From contig JAHHHQ010000001.1 of NCBI GenBank assembly GCA_019359285.1, positions 1 through 49,159 on the forward strand: a DNA stretch of 49,159 nt, in the 5' to 3' direction. This document shows, in pieces, positions 16,556 through 25,028 of the stretch. The notes under the pieces are model-generated. The model was given only the letters and a program-made list of their open reading frames with translations, ran no database searches and had not been told where the DNA came from. This stretch comes from Nodosilinea sp. WJT8-NPBG4 (GTDB taxonomy: Bacteria; Cyanobacteriota; Cyanobacteriia; Phormidesmidales; Phormidesmidaceae). How positions within the stretch are numbered: position 1 is the first letter of the stretch; every line of letters begins with the position of its first letter. The translations under genes and the position numbers were made by a program.

Positions 16556-17763
16556 GCTGCATCCTCCCGAAATACTTGGTGAAAATTGCCACAAACCTGT
16601 ACTTGTCCAAATCCTTCTGGGGCGCGCTCCCCCACCCCCCAATGCTCAAGCTCTTTTAGTGCAGGCTTCCAGCTTTCCAGGCTGGAGGTGCTAAAAAAGT
16701 AGACCGCTCCCTTATTGGTGACCATTTCTACATCCTTCATCAATCCCCAGGCGGCATTCCAGCCGGAGCGGTAATCATAGATGCTGTAAGTGGCGTGAAG
16801 CTGTAGGTCAGAATCAGCCACTCCGGCCATTGCACAAAGCATGGCTGGTGAAATAACGGTTGTGCGTCGCCATTGCTCAGTCAAGATGGCATCGGACTGC
16901 AGATTCAGAGTGAAGAACCTGCGTTCTTCGGGGAGCGGACTTTGGGGATTGCCGAAAATGTTCTCCCAGGCCCGCCAGCGATCGCGGAGGGCTGTGTTGA
17001 ATGCATCAATTCGGCTGTATGTATCAGCCTGATAGTCCTTAACCTCGGCCTGTATCTCGACTTTGCCCAACCCACGGGATACTGAACCACCCAAACGCAA
17101 ATGATTAGAATTCACATACTGGGCTAAGAGCTGGGCTAATGGAGCGTCTTCTAGATAGATGGAGCTGCTGAAGAGAGTGTCTTCTTTGCCCTGTTTCTGG
17201 GTCTCATTAATGACTTGGATGCTGTAGAGTACCTGCTCTTGGGCGGTTGAGCGTCTACGGTTAATACCTACTCGGGTCAACAACCGGGTTTCCACAGAAT
17301 GGGAGCGATATTGCTCACCTTCCCTGCTGTAAAAACCACCATAGGGCTCTACCCGTCCACCGTCCTTCGGGCAGTTTGGATCATACAAATGACCAAATTC
17401 CTCGGCACAGAAGCGATCGATGAGTGTATCGAAGACGCCCCCATTGTTGTCTTTATCGGTTTTGAAGCCGGGTGCTGTTTTAGAGCTAACTGCCGTTGCC
17501 GGGAGAACTTGCGATCGCCGACCCTCTACTGTGGGATAAGCGTTGCTAAAAATTGCTGCCCCTTCATCGACAAACAGAGTTTGGAAATCACCACCGGGTT
17601 GCTCTGGATCTGCGCCTGACTGACGCAGCATTTGACCTGCCACCGCACCGCGAATCACTGACCCTGGAATATAATCCTGGGCTTCACTGATAGACCCTCC
17701 TGGTTTTTGGCGGCCAATGGCCAGGGGTGACAGAGCTTTTATCGTGAGCTGAATTTCTTTCAT
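16552..17763 (-). CDS. csx10: Csx10, Cas5-type subunit of type III-D
   Basis: 403-aa RAMP protein of the Csx10 family (TIGR02674), the III-D Cas5 that caps the crRNA 5' handle next to Cas10. The ATG at 17763 overlaps the previous stop as ATGA, preferred over the in-frame extension. Diagnostic pieces are LSPLAIGRQKPGG, YIPGSVIRGAVAGQML, GINRRRSTAQEQVLYSIQVI, the GGSVSRGLGKVEI glycine loop, and a second ferredoxin-like half ending ERAPEGFGQVQVCGNFHQ. Length is normal for the family. Gene order cas7-csx10-cas11 matches the fused Cas7-Cas5-Cas11 protein of III-Dv. Confidence 0.9.
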   Translation of the reverse strand: MKEIQLTIKALSPLAIGRQKPGGSISEAQDYIPGSVIRGAVAGQMLRQSGADPEQPGGDFQTLFVDEGAAIFSNAYPTVEGRRSQVLPATAVSSKTAPGFKTDKDNNGGVFDTLIDRFCAEEFGHLYDPNCPKDGGRVEPYGGFYSREGEQYRSHSVETRLLTRVGINRRRSTAQEQVLYSIQVINETQKQGKEDTLFSSSIYLEDAPLAQLLAQYVNSNHLRLGGSVSRGLGKVEIQAEVKDYQADTYSRIDAFNTALRDRWRAWENIFGNPQSPLPEERRFFTLNLQSDAILTEQWRRTTVISPAMLCAMAGVADSDLQLHATYSIYDYRSGWNAAWGLMKDVEMVTNKGAVYFFSTSSLESWKPALKELEHWGVGERAPEGFGQVQVCGNFHQVFREDAA

Positions 17764-18491
17764 GCGGCATTCCCTCCCGCCAGGTATTCCCATGCAGATG
17801 CTTCGACTGTTTTGTCGTCAATGTTCCAAGTCAGCCAGCCCAGGCCAGCCGACTTGCTGCCTCCCAAGGCATGGATATGTTGCAATGCCGCCAGAATTAA
17901 AGCTTTGGCATAGTCTGGACAATCTAGTTCTAAATGAATGTGTCCTTCAAAGGGAAGCTGCACATTGACCGGCGAGGTTTCCAAAAAGTAGAGCTTTTGG
18001 TCTTCAGCAGTGCGACGGCGGCGGTTTATGGTAACGCCAGGACGCAAAACCTCGGGTAGGGTGTCGGGGGTGACCTGACAGACCAAGTCGTCTACCACAA
18101 TGCGTGATGGTAGAGCCGGGTTACCAAAGATTTGGCACATTAGGCAGTGATGCTGAGATCGACCATCGGCAAATACCTGATGCCTGACGGTGTAATCTTC
18201 TCTTTGAAAAGCTGGGTCACTCAGGCCAATCTGAGAGCACATGGTTGCTGGAACCGGGGACTCACAGATAGGCCAGCCCAATCCTCGCGCCAGTTTTTCA
18301 CACTCATGGCGCAGGCGTCCTTTAAGCTGAGAGCCGGGAATCAGCAGATGACCATCAGCTGCCCGAATAATGGGCTTATCTGCCAGAGAGCCGGTGGAAC
18401 CGCCTGCTCCTACACAGAGGGCGCTGTCAATCAGGGCTGTTAGAGACAGGGAATTTTGGGAGGTTTGAAGTAACTCGCGCAACTGCACCAT
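17760..18491 (-). CDS. cas7: Cas7-type RAMP subunit (first Cas7 of the operon)
   Basis: 243-aa Csm3-like RAMP protein. Landmarks: CVGAGGSTGSLADKPIIRA with candidate catalytic Asp38, LLIPGSQLKGRLRHECE, CLMCQIFGNPALPSRIVVDD, GVTINRRRRTAEDQKLY and GGSKSAGLGWLTW. It shows the INRRR...AEDQ block typical of Cas7/Cas5 pairs in III-D. Its start overlaps the cas10 stop by one base (TAATG) and its stop overlaps the csx10 start by four (ATGA), so production of the three subunits is translationally coupled. Confidence 0.85.
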   Translation of the reverse strand: MVQLRELLQTSQNSLSLTALIDSALCVGAGGSTGSLADKPIIRAADGHLLIPGSQLKGRLRHECEKLARGLGWPICESPVPATMCSQIGLSDPAFQREDYTVRHQVFADGRSQHHCLMCQIFGNPALPSRIVVDDLVCQVTPDTLPEVLRPGVTINRRRRTAEDQKLYFLETSPVNVQLPFEGHIHLELDCPDYAKALILAALQHIHALGGSKSAGLGWLTWNIDDKTVEASAWEYLAGGNAA

Positions 18492-20788
18492 TACCGCACC
18501 TCCCCATTAGCTTGTGTAGACATGGTAGGGGTTGATTCCTGTTCGTCAATAAAGGGGTAGAGGTCTACCAGCTCACGCCAGATAGTTTCGTAGGTGGTAC
18601 TTGAGCCTTCCTTGAAGGACATCCAGGGAGCGAGATTACCGCCATTTTGGCTATCTTTGGGTTGGCACCAAGCGTTTTCAAAAGCTTCTTCTAAGAGGCG
18701 TTGTTTGTCTTTCCCTAACCGCACCCGGAAGTAGCGGTAGTTAAGTATGGCGGTATTTTTGCCTCGCTCTAGTAAGCTGCGGATTTGGTAGAGTTGCGAT
18801 CGCGGAAAATCTGCCGCCTTCAAAGCCTTGGCTGTTTTGATCAATCCACCGATTTCATGCAGGGTGTAGGGGGCCCCATACAGCTTGAGCTTGGGTTTGC
18901 CGTCAATGACCAACCCTGACTCGCGGAACTCACCCACCTTCGACGAGAGCATGGTTGTCGACTTCAGCACCAGGAAGTCGAGGGTGCCGCCGTAATAATG
19001 CAAATCTCGCTTCAGATCCTTAGCCTTTTTCTTTGCCGACTTCAGTAGCTGGTTGGTAAGATTTTCAGCGTAATAGATAGGAGTATCGTCAGCTGTAATC
19101 AAGACCCCAGCAGCCATGCTGAGTTGGCATTGGGAAGCTTCCGCTTGAGTGGGTTGGTAGCGATGAATATCCTTCTGGGGACGTTTCAGATCTTTCGGTT
19201 CAACCGCTAGGGATGAATCTAAATTCAGCAAAATGCGCTCAAACTCTTCACTGATGGTCTTGGCGATCGCCAAAGCCTGATCAGCGGGTACTACTAGCAT
19301 TACGTCATCGCCACCTATAGCCAAAATTTCAAAGGGGTGAACGTAGTTTCCATCTCGGTTGCGAGTTTCGGCATCATCGACATTGCGCAGCCTATGGGGT
19401 CGCAAATGATAAGCCAGAGCATGATAGACAGACTCTTCGGTCGCCTTTGAAACGACCTTGCTAAATTCTTTGTATTCCTCAGCAGTCTTAATTTTTTGAA
19501 TGTAGCCACCCATGTTGTTGCCGTCGGCGTAGATGTATGCTACAAACCCCTTGCTAGCGTTACCGACCTCTCGCAGCGATCTTGCTTCCTGCAGCGAGAA
19601 TCTTTCAGAGTTGTATAACGACTTCAGCCTGGAGTTTTCCTTTGAATTCAAGAAATTTTCATATCTCTGAACCCAACTTTCTACCTGACCCGCATCCCAG
19701 GTAAACCCAGCCTGTCGGAACCAGCTATTGCTTTGATCCTCTCGTTTTGCCCTCTGACCGACCAGACGCTTGCGGGCGGTTGTTTCTGAAAACCAGGGGG
19801 CGTTAGGCAATGCTTCCACCTGGCGAACCGCCGAGCGTTTGTCGGTGTTATCTCGCCGCACATAGGGATGAGTTTCAAACATGGGTGGATAGCGACGGCT
19901 GGGCCGTTCTTCCTCTGGCCAGTCGTGGCCACTGCGTCGTTGATTGAAACGAGTTGCCAGTTTACCCACTAGCTCATTAAAGCTTTTGCGATTCTTAAAC
20001 TTTTCAACCTGCTTGGCAGCGTCAGTTTCAGAGCTTCCAAAGTACGCCTCTACCAAAGGCTTATCTTTATGCTTTCGATACCACTCCAGCCAGTTGGTTT
20101 GTTCAATCGGGTCTTTCAGTAGACCAAACCGTAGTTCCAAGAAACGGAAGGTACCACCCACAGCACAGGAATTAGCTGTCAGAGTTTCATGGGTGTACCG
20201 CTTCTCAATGGCATTGGCTAATTGATGGACATAGCCTGCTGGACAAAAAGCTAGAATGTTCCCCCCGGTCGAATAGATTACTAATTCAGGAATCAGGGCA
20301 TCAATTAAATTCGTTGATCCATGACTAGAGATATTAGCGGCAAGCCATTCTCTTGATCTGACAAATTGCTCGTCAAACTGATGAGACTCAGGTGACTGGT
20401 TAAAAAAGGCAGGTAGGTCAATTAAGTTGATGCGATCCAATAAAGCCGATCCCCCCCGAATATCCTGTAATTTGGAGGCTTCAAACACATACTGTTTGAT
20501 TTTGGTTGCACCACCGTAGACTAGACCAAACGTTGAGTTCCACAGTTCAAGATTCTCTTTAGTCAAAGCCTGTAGCTCATCCAGCGTTTCAGGATAAGAG
20601 AGTTGCGCAAGCGTTTGGGCTTGTTCAACATAAGCTTGCACTGGTGCAGGGACGACCTGGCCATCTGCCATGGTTTGCCTCATGCGTGCGAGTGTATCTA
20701 GATCAACATGTGGTTCTAGAGCATCACCCCAGGCCAAGCACCAGGCGATCGCAATTTCTATTGAGCGTTTACTGTTGAGTTCAACCAT
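18491..20788 (-). CDS. cas10: Cas10 signature subunit, cyclic oligoadenylate synthase
   Basis: Large subunit of the type III complex, 765 aa from the ATG at 20788 (the upstream frame extension lies inside the previous gene). The palm/cyclase domain carries IGGDDVML, GGDD at about residues 492-495, needed for converting ATP to cOA. The first palm shows KLQDIRGGSALLD and the second FVAYIYADGNNMGGYI. The N-terminal stretch before the first palm is only about 95 residues and contains no HD pair, so the ssDNA-cutting HD nuclease seems absent; output would be target RNA cleavage by Cas7 and cOA signalling. The start overlaps the preceding CARF gene by 8 nt. Confidence 0.92.
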   Translation of the reverse strand: MVELNSKRSIEIAIAWCLAWGDALEPHVDLDTLARMRQTMADGQVVPAPVQAYVEQAQTLAQLSYPETLDELQALTKENLELWNSTFGLVYGGATKIKQYVFEASKLQDIRGGSALLDRINLIDLPAFFNQSPESHQFDEQFVRSREWLAANISSHGSTNLIDALIPELVIYSTGGNILAFCPAGYVHQLANAIEKRYTHETLTANSCAVGGTFRFLELRFGLLKDPIEQTNWLEWYRKHKDKPLVEAYFGSSETDAAKQVEKFKNRKSFNELVGKLATRFNQRRSGHDWPEEERPSRRYPPMFETHPYVRRDNTDKRSAVRQVEALPNAPWFSETTARKRLVGQRAKREDQSNSWFRQAGFTWDAGQVESWVQRYENFLNSKENSRLKSLYNSERFSLQEARSLREVGNASKGFVAYIYADGNNMGGYIQKIKTAEEYKEFSKVVSKATEESVYHALAYHLRPHRLRNVDDAETRNRDGNYVHPFEILAIGGDDVMLVVPADQALAIAKTISEEFERILLNLDSSLAVEPKDLKRPQKDIHRYQPTQAEASQCQLSMAAGVLITADDTPIYYAENLTNQLLKSAKKKAKDLKRDLHYYGGTLDFLVLKSTTMLSSKVGEFRESGLVIDGKPKLKLYGAPYTLHEIGGLIKTAKALKAADFPRSQLYQIRSLLERGKNTAILNYRYFRVRLGKDKQRLLEEAFENAWCQPKDSQNGGNLAPWMSFKEGSSTTYETIWRELVDLYPFIDEQESTPTMSTQANGEVR

Positions 20789-22007
20789 TCCTTTCCACCC
20801 ACTCTGCAATTTTCCGTCCCAACCTCGGCCAGTCGTAGCGGCCAAATACCGCCACCCGTCGATCGCGCCCCATCACCTCCAGTTCTGCCTGCAACTCCTC
20901 TGCCCGGTGGTAGCCACACACCAGCGCCACCCTCGCCTCGCTGCCCCCCAACTGCCGCGCCCGCACTACCGCCTCTAGCAGCTTTTGCTTGCACCGCCCC
21001 CGCCCTGTTGCCGTCGTACAAGACAGCGCAAACAGGTGGTAGCTCTGCATAAACGCCACATCAAACTCAAACTTGTCGTAGCGGGGGGTGGGGTTAGCGG
21101 GCTCAACGATGTGAAACCCCAACCCAGCCTCTTGAATGGCAAACCCTGGGGCCATGCCCTGCACCTGAGTGAGCGTGTAATGCTCTAGCCACAGGCCATC
21201 GAGCCAGCTACACACCTGAGTTAATGACCCAAAACCTCGTTGGCAGGCCTTAGCGAGAGATAGTTCGCCCTGGCTAGCCCCCAGGTGTGTTTGTAAAACA
21301 TCCTTCAAGGGCGTGGCCAACCCCGTTAGCGACACGGGCTGAGCCTCGGCTAGTTGCCATTCTGGCAGCCAATAGTCGCGATCCTTGGTTAGGGGCAACA
21401 GCGAATTTTGACACCACTGTCGCCAGTTGCGCACCAGACCCCAGCTTTGGTAGACCTGGGCCAAGTGGGCCGCCGCCTCGGGCAAAATTGGCTCGGTGAG
21501 GGGCGGCTGGTTGGCCCGCCAGCGCAGTCCATGGAGCTGAAACAACTGCTCTAGGGAGAGGTTGATGGCCAGGGGTAGCCGAGGGCTAGGGGTGCCATCA
21601 CTCTCAACGATCATCGCCGAGGTACTGGAGTCGAGGTAGCTAAAGATGGCATCGGGGCAGACCTCGGCCACTGCCCGATAAGCGTTTACCGACATGGGCT
21701 TGGTGCCGCCGGTATAGTTGAGCCCCACCCTGCCCATCAGCACACTGGCCCGTCGCCGCACCCGATCGCGAATGATCAACGCCTCCGCTTGGGCCGAGTC
21801 TAGGTCAATCAGCGGAGATGATTGGTAACCAAAACCTTCCTGGAGCAGCGCCATCAGGTTTTGGGCCTGGGTTTGGGTCTGACGGGTGTGCACAATGTGG
21901 GGCGTGCCCCCCGGCTTGAGCAGGGTCAGGGCCGCCACCGCATTGGGCAGCGGGTTACCCCCCATCAGCAAAAACAGGTGGTCAGTTTGGTAGGCAGTGG
22001 GGCTCAT
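20781..22007 (-). CDS. CARF protein with PD-(D/E)XK-like C-terminus (Can2/Card1-like)
   Basis: Predicted cOA-responsive effector of 408 aa. The ATG at 22007 is chosen because GGGAGG lies 7 nt upstream; the frame extends 18 residues further to 22061. The CARF part has LFLLMGGNPLPNAVAALTLL and the ligand-loop TGGTKPMSVNAYRAV (99-113). The C-terminal part resembles the restriction-like fold of Can2/Card1 nucleases: FEFDVAFMQSYHLFALSCTT with D316, then CK (339-340) and VVRARQLGG. The usual E-x-K is replaced by S329-C-T, so the active site is unusual or inactive. It sits between csx3 and cas10 in the operon. Confidence 0.75.
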   Translation of the reverse strand: MSPTAYQTDHLFLLMGGNPLPNAVAALTLLKPGGTPHIVHTRQTQTQAQNLMALLQEGFGYQSSPLIDLDSAQAEALIIRDRVRRRASVLMGRVGLNYTGGTKPMSVNAYRAVAEVCPDAIFSYLDSSTSAMIVESDGTPSPRLPLAINLSLEQLFQLHGLRWRANQPPLTEPILPEAAAHLAQVYQSWGLVRNWRQWCQNSLLPLTKDRDYWLPEWQLAEAQPVSLTGLATPLKDVLQTHLGASQGELSLAKACQRGFGSLTQVCSWLDGLWLEHYTLTQVQGMAPGFAIQEAGLGFHIVEPANPTPRYDKFEFDVAFMQSYHLFALSCTTATGRGRCKQKLLEAVVRARQLGGSEARVALVCGYHRAEELQAELEVMGRDRRVAVFGRYDWPRLGRKIAEWVERNG

Positions 22008-22071
22008 GGCATCGCCTCCCGCAGCAGCCACACCACCCTGCTCAAAGCCAAAGTCGCCCATTCAAAATGTC

Positions 22072-22998
22072 TCATGGCTGCACCCCCAGCAGCGCCTGCA
22101 CCTGCTCTAGCAGCACCCCCGGTACCCGAGGGCTCTGCCCCAGCACCCAGGGGCCGCAGCTAATTTCTAAGTAGGGCTGCCACCGGTGAATCTGGACGTC
22201 GGCCTCTAGGGTGCTGTGGATCACCGCCAAGCATTTCAGGTTGCCCCGATCGCGGCAAAACTCGTGCCATTCCTCCACCCGATCGCGTTGGGAGCTGATC
22301 ACCACATAGTGGGAGCAGGCCTCTAGCAGCGGCGCTTTAGTCGGCTGCACCTTCCCCCCCACATCCACCAGCACCAGGGGCTTTTGCCGCCGCAACTGCA
22401 AAATGGCCTGGCCGTGGTGACCAAAGAAGCGATCGCTGAGGCCCCCTTTGTAGGCCAGCTTGAACGCTTCTCGCTGCTCTGGGGTAGCCGAGTCGGGCAG
22501 CTCTGAAATCCAGTTGCCTTCGCCATCCCAGTTGGCCCGCTGCAAAAACACCTCTGGGTGCTGGGGCAACAGCGCGGTAAATAAGGCGTGGCTGAGCACA
22601 GATTTGCCGCTGTCTGGGGGGCCAACCACCAATAGTGCTGGCCCTAGTCGGGGTGAGGGTTGTGCCTGGGGCAGCGGCACTACCTGGCCAATGTGGGCCT
22701 GGCGAGAGTGGGTCGATACCACCACCCCGCCCCCCAGGCGAGGATCGTAGCAGGCAACCCAGGCGGTGGGGTGCAGCTCGTGTACTAGGTGAGCGTAAAG
22801 CCAGATTGGAGCACGCCCGGTAATCACCACGCCGCCAGTGGTGTCAATGCCAGGGGGCAGAGTCAGAGTAGCCAGGTCTTGAGGCTCAATCAGCCGGTCA
22901 GAGCTGGCTAACTCAATGGAGAGCACCTGGTAGCGCAGCACCTCGGTGGGCGGGCTGCTCAACCGCAGCTGGATGGATGACGGAAACTCAAATGCCAT
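22072..22998 (-). CDS. csx3: Csx3 (Crn3-type ring nuclease) fused to AAA ATPase
   Basis: 308 aa in two domains. Residues about 1-110 form a Csx3 domain with VVITGRAPIWLYAHLVHELH and YDPRLGGGVVVSTHS. His76, Asp85 and Arg87 have the spacing I recall for the cA4-cleaving residues of archaeal Csx3. Residues about 119-308 are a P-loop ATPase with Walker A GPPDSGKS (126-133) and a KPLVLVDVGGK strand as Walker B candidate. Csx3 breaks down cyclic tetra-adenylate and so turns the CARF effectors off; the Csx3-AAA fusion is known from cyanobacteria. It is the first gene of the minus-strand cas operon. Confidence 0.85.
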   Translation of the reverse strand: MAFEFPSSIQLRLSSPPTEVLRYQVLSIELASSDRLIEPQDLATLTLPPGIDTTGGVVITGRAPIWLYAHLVHELHPTAWVACYDPRLGGGVVVSTHSRQAHIGQVVPLPQAQPSPRLGPALLVVGPPDSGKSVLSHALFTALLPQHPEVFLQRANWDGEGNWISELPDSATPEQREAFKLAYKGGLSDRFFGHHGQAILQLRRQKPLVLVDVGGKVQPTKAPLLEACSHYVVISSQRDRVEEWHEFCRDRGNLKCLAVIHSTLEADVQIHRWQPYLEISCGPWVLGQSPRVPGVLLEQVQALLGVQP

Positions 22999-23283
22999 AA
23001 CTACCTAATAGATGCCTCAGCAGGGCGGTTTTATGCGCAGCCTTGGCTCTAGTCCTTACTGTCGCCGCTATTATGGCATTGGGTTTGAAGAGGGGTCTTC
23101 AAATGCTGGCTGAGCAGCGAGTACTGCCAAGGGCTGTTTATGGCGCTGCCGCTCAATGCGGGATATCACGGCCCAAAAGACGTGCTCCACTGCAATGTTG
23201 AATCATTCTCCAAAGAGTTCCCTGGTATCCCGGAGCCTTCACAGAGGGTTTACGAAGGATCGGTAAATTCTCCTTAGGCCGCG
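22999..23283. promoter_or_regulatory. Divergent promoter region between the cas operon and its regulator gene
   Basis: A 285-bp non-coding stretch between the start of csx3 (leftward) and the WYL-type regulator (rightward), and the only place upstream of the whole operon. I see no reliable -10/-35 pair or operator palindrome, but the arrangement makes it the natural control point. Confidence 0.45.
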
Positions 23284-24765
23284 ATGAACGTTCACAGATT
23301 TCTTTACCCCCCTACGCCTGCGGTGTTGCACTGGCTCAGCGGTGGGCAGTTGGGCTCCCGGTTAGGGCGAGCCATACGCTGCTGGGTTTGGCTACAGCAG
23401 TTCTATGGCGATCGCGGTCGACTGACGGCCTTGTCACAGCCCTTTGGCTACGGGGATGTGCGCGATCGCTTGTTTGCCCCCAGCCATCCCCAGGCTGAAA
23501 CCACACCCCCTCAGCAGATAGCTAGCCACTGCCAAGGGTCGTCTTGCCTGTGCCAGCAGTCGGCCCAAACCTTGGTTTTTCGGGGCCAGCTCGATCTACC
23601 GTTCGCCGATTGGGTCACGATGAGCGCTACTCTGAGCGGCCTTTCTCCAGCACTAATTGAACAGCAGCTAGCCACCCGCCCCTTTGCTACGGTGCACCGC
23701 ACGCTGCGGGATGATCTCAAACACCTGGTAGCCCTGGGGTGGTTAATGTCGCTGGGGCGGGGCAAATTTCAAACCGTTTCGTCGGCGTGCTGGCCGCTAC
23801 CCCCGGCGACCCTAGCGCCAGCCCATTCAGAGGCAGGGCTGTCTAGCCGCGACATCTGGAGTCTGCTGCACATTTTGGAGCCGATTGCTTTTTTGCAGCC
23901 CCAGCTAGCGGTGGTGATCGACACCCTATGGCGACAGGCAACCCACCAACCGCGCAAAATGGTTGTGGATGCGCCCCAACGTGTATTTGTGCACCTCGAC
24001 TACATCGTGCCCGACGAGGTGCAAGACCAGGTTGACCAGCATCAGGTCGATATTGAAACCCTCTGGCACCAGCCTGATGGCGGTGTGATTCAGTTTGACA
24101 ACTGGAGCGCTCGGCAACAGCAGCTCAGCCGGGTGACGGTGTACCCGGTGTGTTTTCACTACGCCCGGCGGGCCAAATACCTCAGCGCCTTTGGCGAAAC
24201 GCCTAAGGGCAACCTGGGCTGGCACAACTACCGGCTTGATCGCATTCGCTCGCCGCGCCTGCGGGTGCTGCCCTGGGGCGACCCGGCTGTGCCGGAAACC
24301 CTGAAGCTGTTGCGGCAGACGGGGCAGTTGCCCACCCCGGCCCAAGTGCAGGAAGCCCTCGACGAGGCCTGGGGGTTTAATTTTTACTTGCCCAAGGCGC
24401 TGCTGCTGCTGCGGTTTCCGCCGGAGTTTGCCCGGTGGTATGTGCAAGATACGGTGCGCCACCCCACCTTTGCGGCGGTGGGGTATGGGGAGGTGGCGGG
24501 GTTGATTGAGGCTGAGGTGCAGGAACCAGAGGCCCAGCGGGCGCTGCTGGCGATTGTGGCTCAGCGGCCCAGCAGCGATGCCTACTATTGGGGTTACATG
24601 CGGGTAGGGGATGTGAATGTGACCATGCGGCTGCGCGACTGGCGACCGATGGGGGAGGTGATCGCCCCGCTGGTGGTGCGGCAGCAGATGATGGCGGAGG
24701 CGCAGCAGGAGTTGGAGGGGTATGGGGAGAGGGAGAAGGGGGAAAGCTTAGCTGTGGCGGAGTGA
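23284..24765 (+). CDS. TIGR03985-family CRISPR-associated regulator with WYL-type domain
   Basis: 493-aa protein of the TIGR03985 type found next to cyanobacterial type III loci. The N-terminal part (YPPTPAVLHWLSGGQLGSRL, then TLRDDLKHLVALGWL) looks like a winged-helix DNA-binding region. The C-terminal half has WYL-domain features: HQPDGGVIQFDNWSARQQ, RVTVYPVCFHYARRAKYLSAF, NYRLDRI and FYLPKALLLLRFP. WYL domains sense nucleotide ligands and often control CRISPR-Cas operons. It is divergent from the cas operon and its 3' end faces the array 2 leader, so control of both is plausible, though inferred. Confidence 0.8.
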   Translation: MNVHRFLYPPTPAVLHWLSGGQLGSRLGRAIRCWVWLQQFYGDRGRLTALSQPFGYGDVRDRLFAPSHPQAETTPPQQIASHCQGSSCLCQQSAQTLVFRGQLDLPFADWVTMSATLSGLSPALIEQQLATRPFATVHRTLRDDLKHLVALGWLMSLGRGKFQTVSSACWPLPPATLAPAHSEAGLSSRDIWSLLHILEPIAFLQPQLAVVIDTLWRQATHQPRKMVVDAPQRVFVHLDYIVPDEVQDQVDQHQVDIETLWHQPDGGVIQFDNWSARQQQLSRVTVYPVCFHYARRAKYLSAFGETPKGNLGWHNYRLDRIRSPRLRVLPWGDPAVPETLKLLRQTGQLPTPAQVQEALDEAWGFNFYLPKALLLLRFPPEFARWYVQDTVRHPTFAAVGYGEVAGLIEAEVQEPEAQRALLAIVAQRPSSDAYYWGYMRVGDVNVTMRLRDWRPMGEVIAPLVVRQQMMAEAQQELEGYGEREKGESLAVAE

Positions 24766-25028
24766 GGATGTGTACGGGCTTTGACGCTGGGGGTGCCCTT
24801 TCGATAAATTTGGGTTACTGTGTGGAAAATGTGGCCGCCTTCACAGGTCGGCAGAACCTTGAAAACTGAATAGTTTTATTTACTTCCGTGGATAGCTTGG
24901 CTCGTAAGGGTGGCAGGCTATTCGTTAAATCTATTTTTGTGGTTTGCGGGGTAAGACAGGGCAAGGTTTGCCTATCCGTGGTTTTACCCCTCTAGAATCT
25001 GATCTAAAGCTTTATTTAGAGCAGGGGT
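24766..25028 (+). promoter_or_regulatory. Leader of CRISPR array 2
   Basis: About 260 bp without a gene between the regulator stop and the first repeat. It contains GAACCTTGAAAACTGAATAG at about 24854-24873, some 155-175 bp before repeat 1, the same motif at the same distance as in the leader of array 1. The 60 bp before the repeat are AT-rich. The matching motif sets the direction of transcription: rightward into array 2. Confidence 0.7.
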
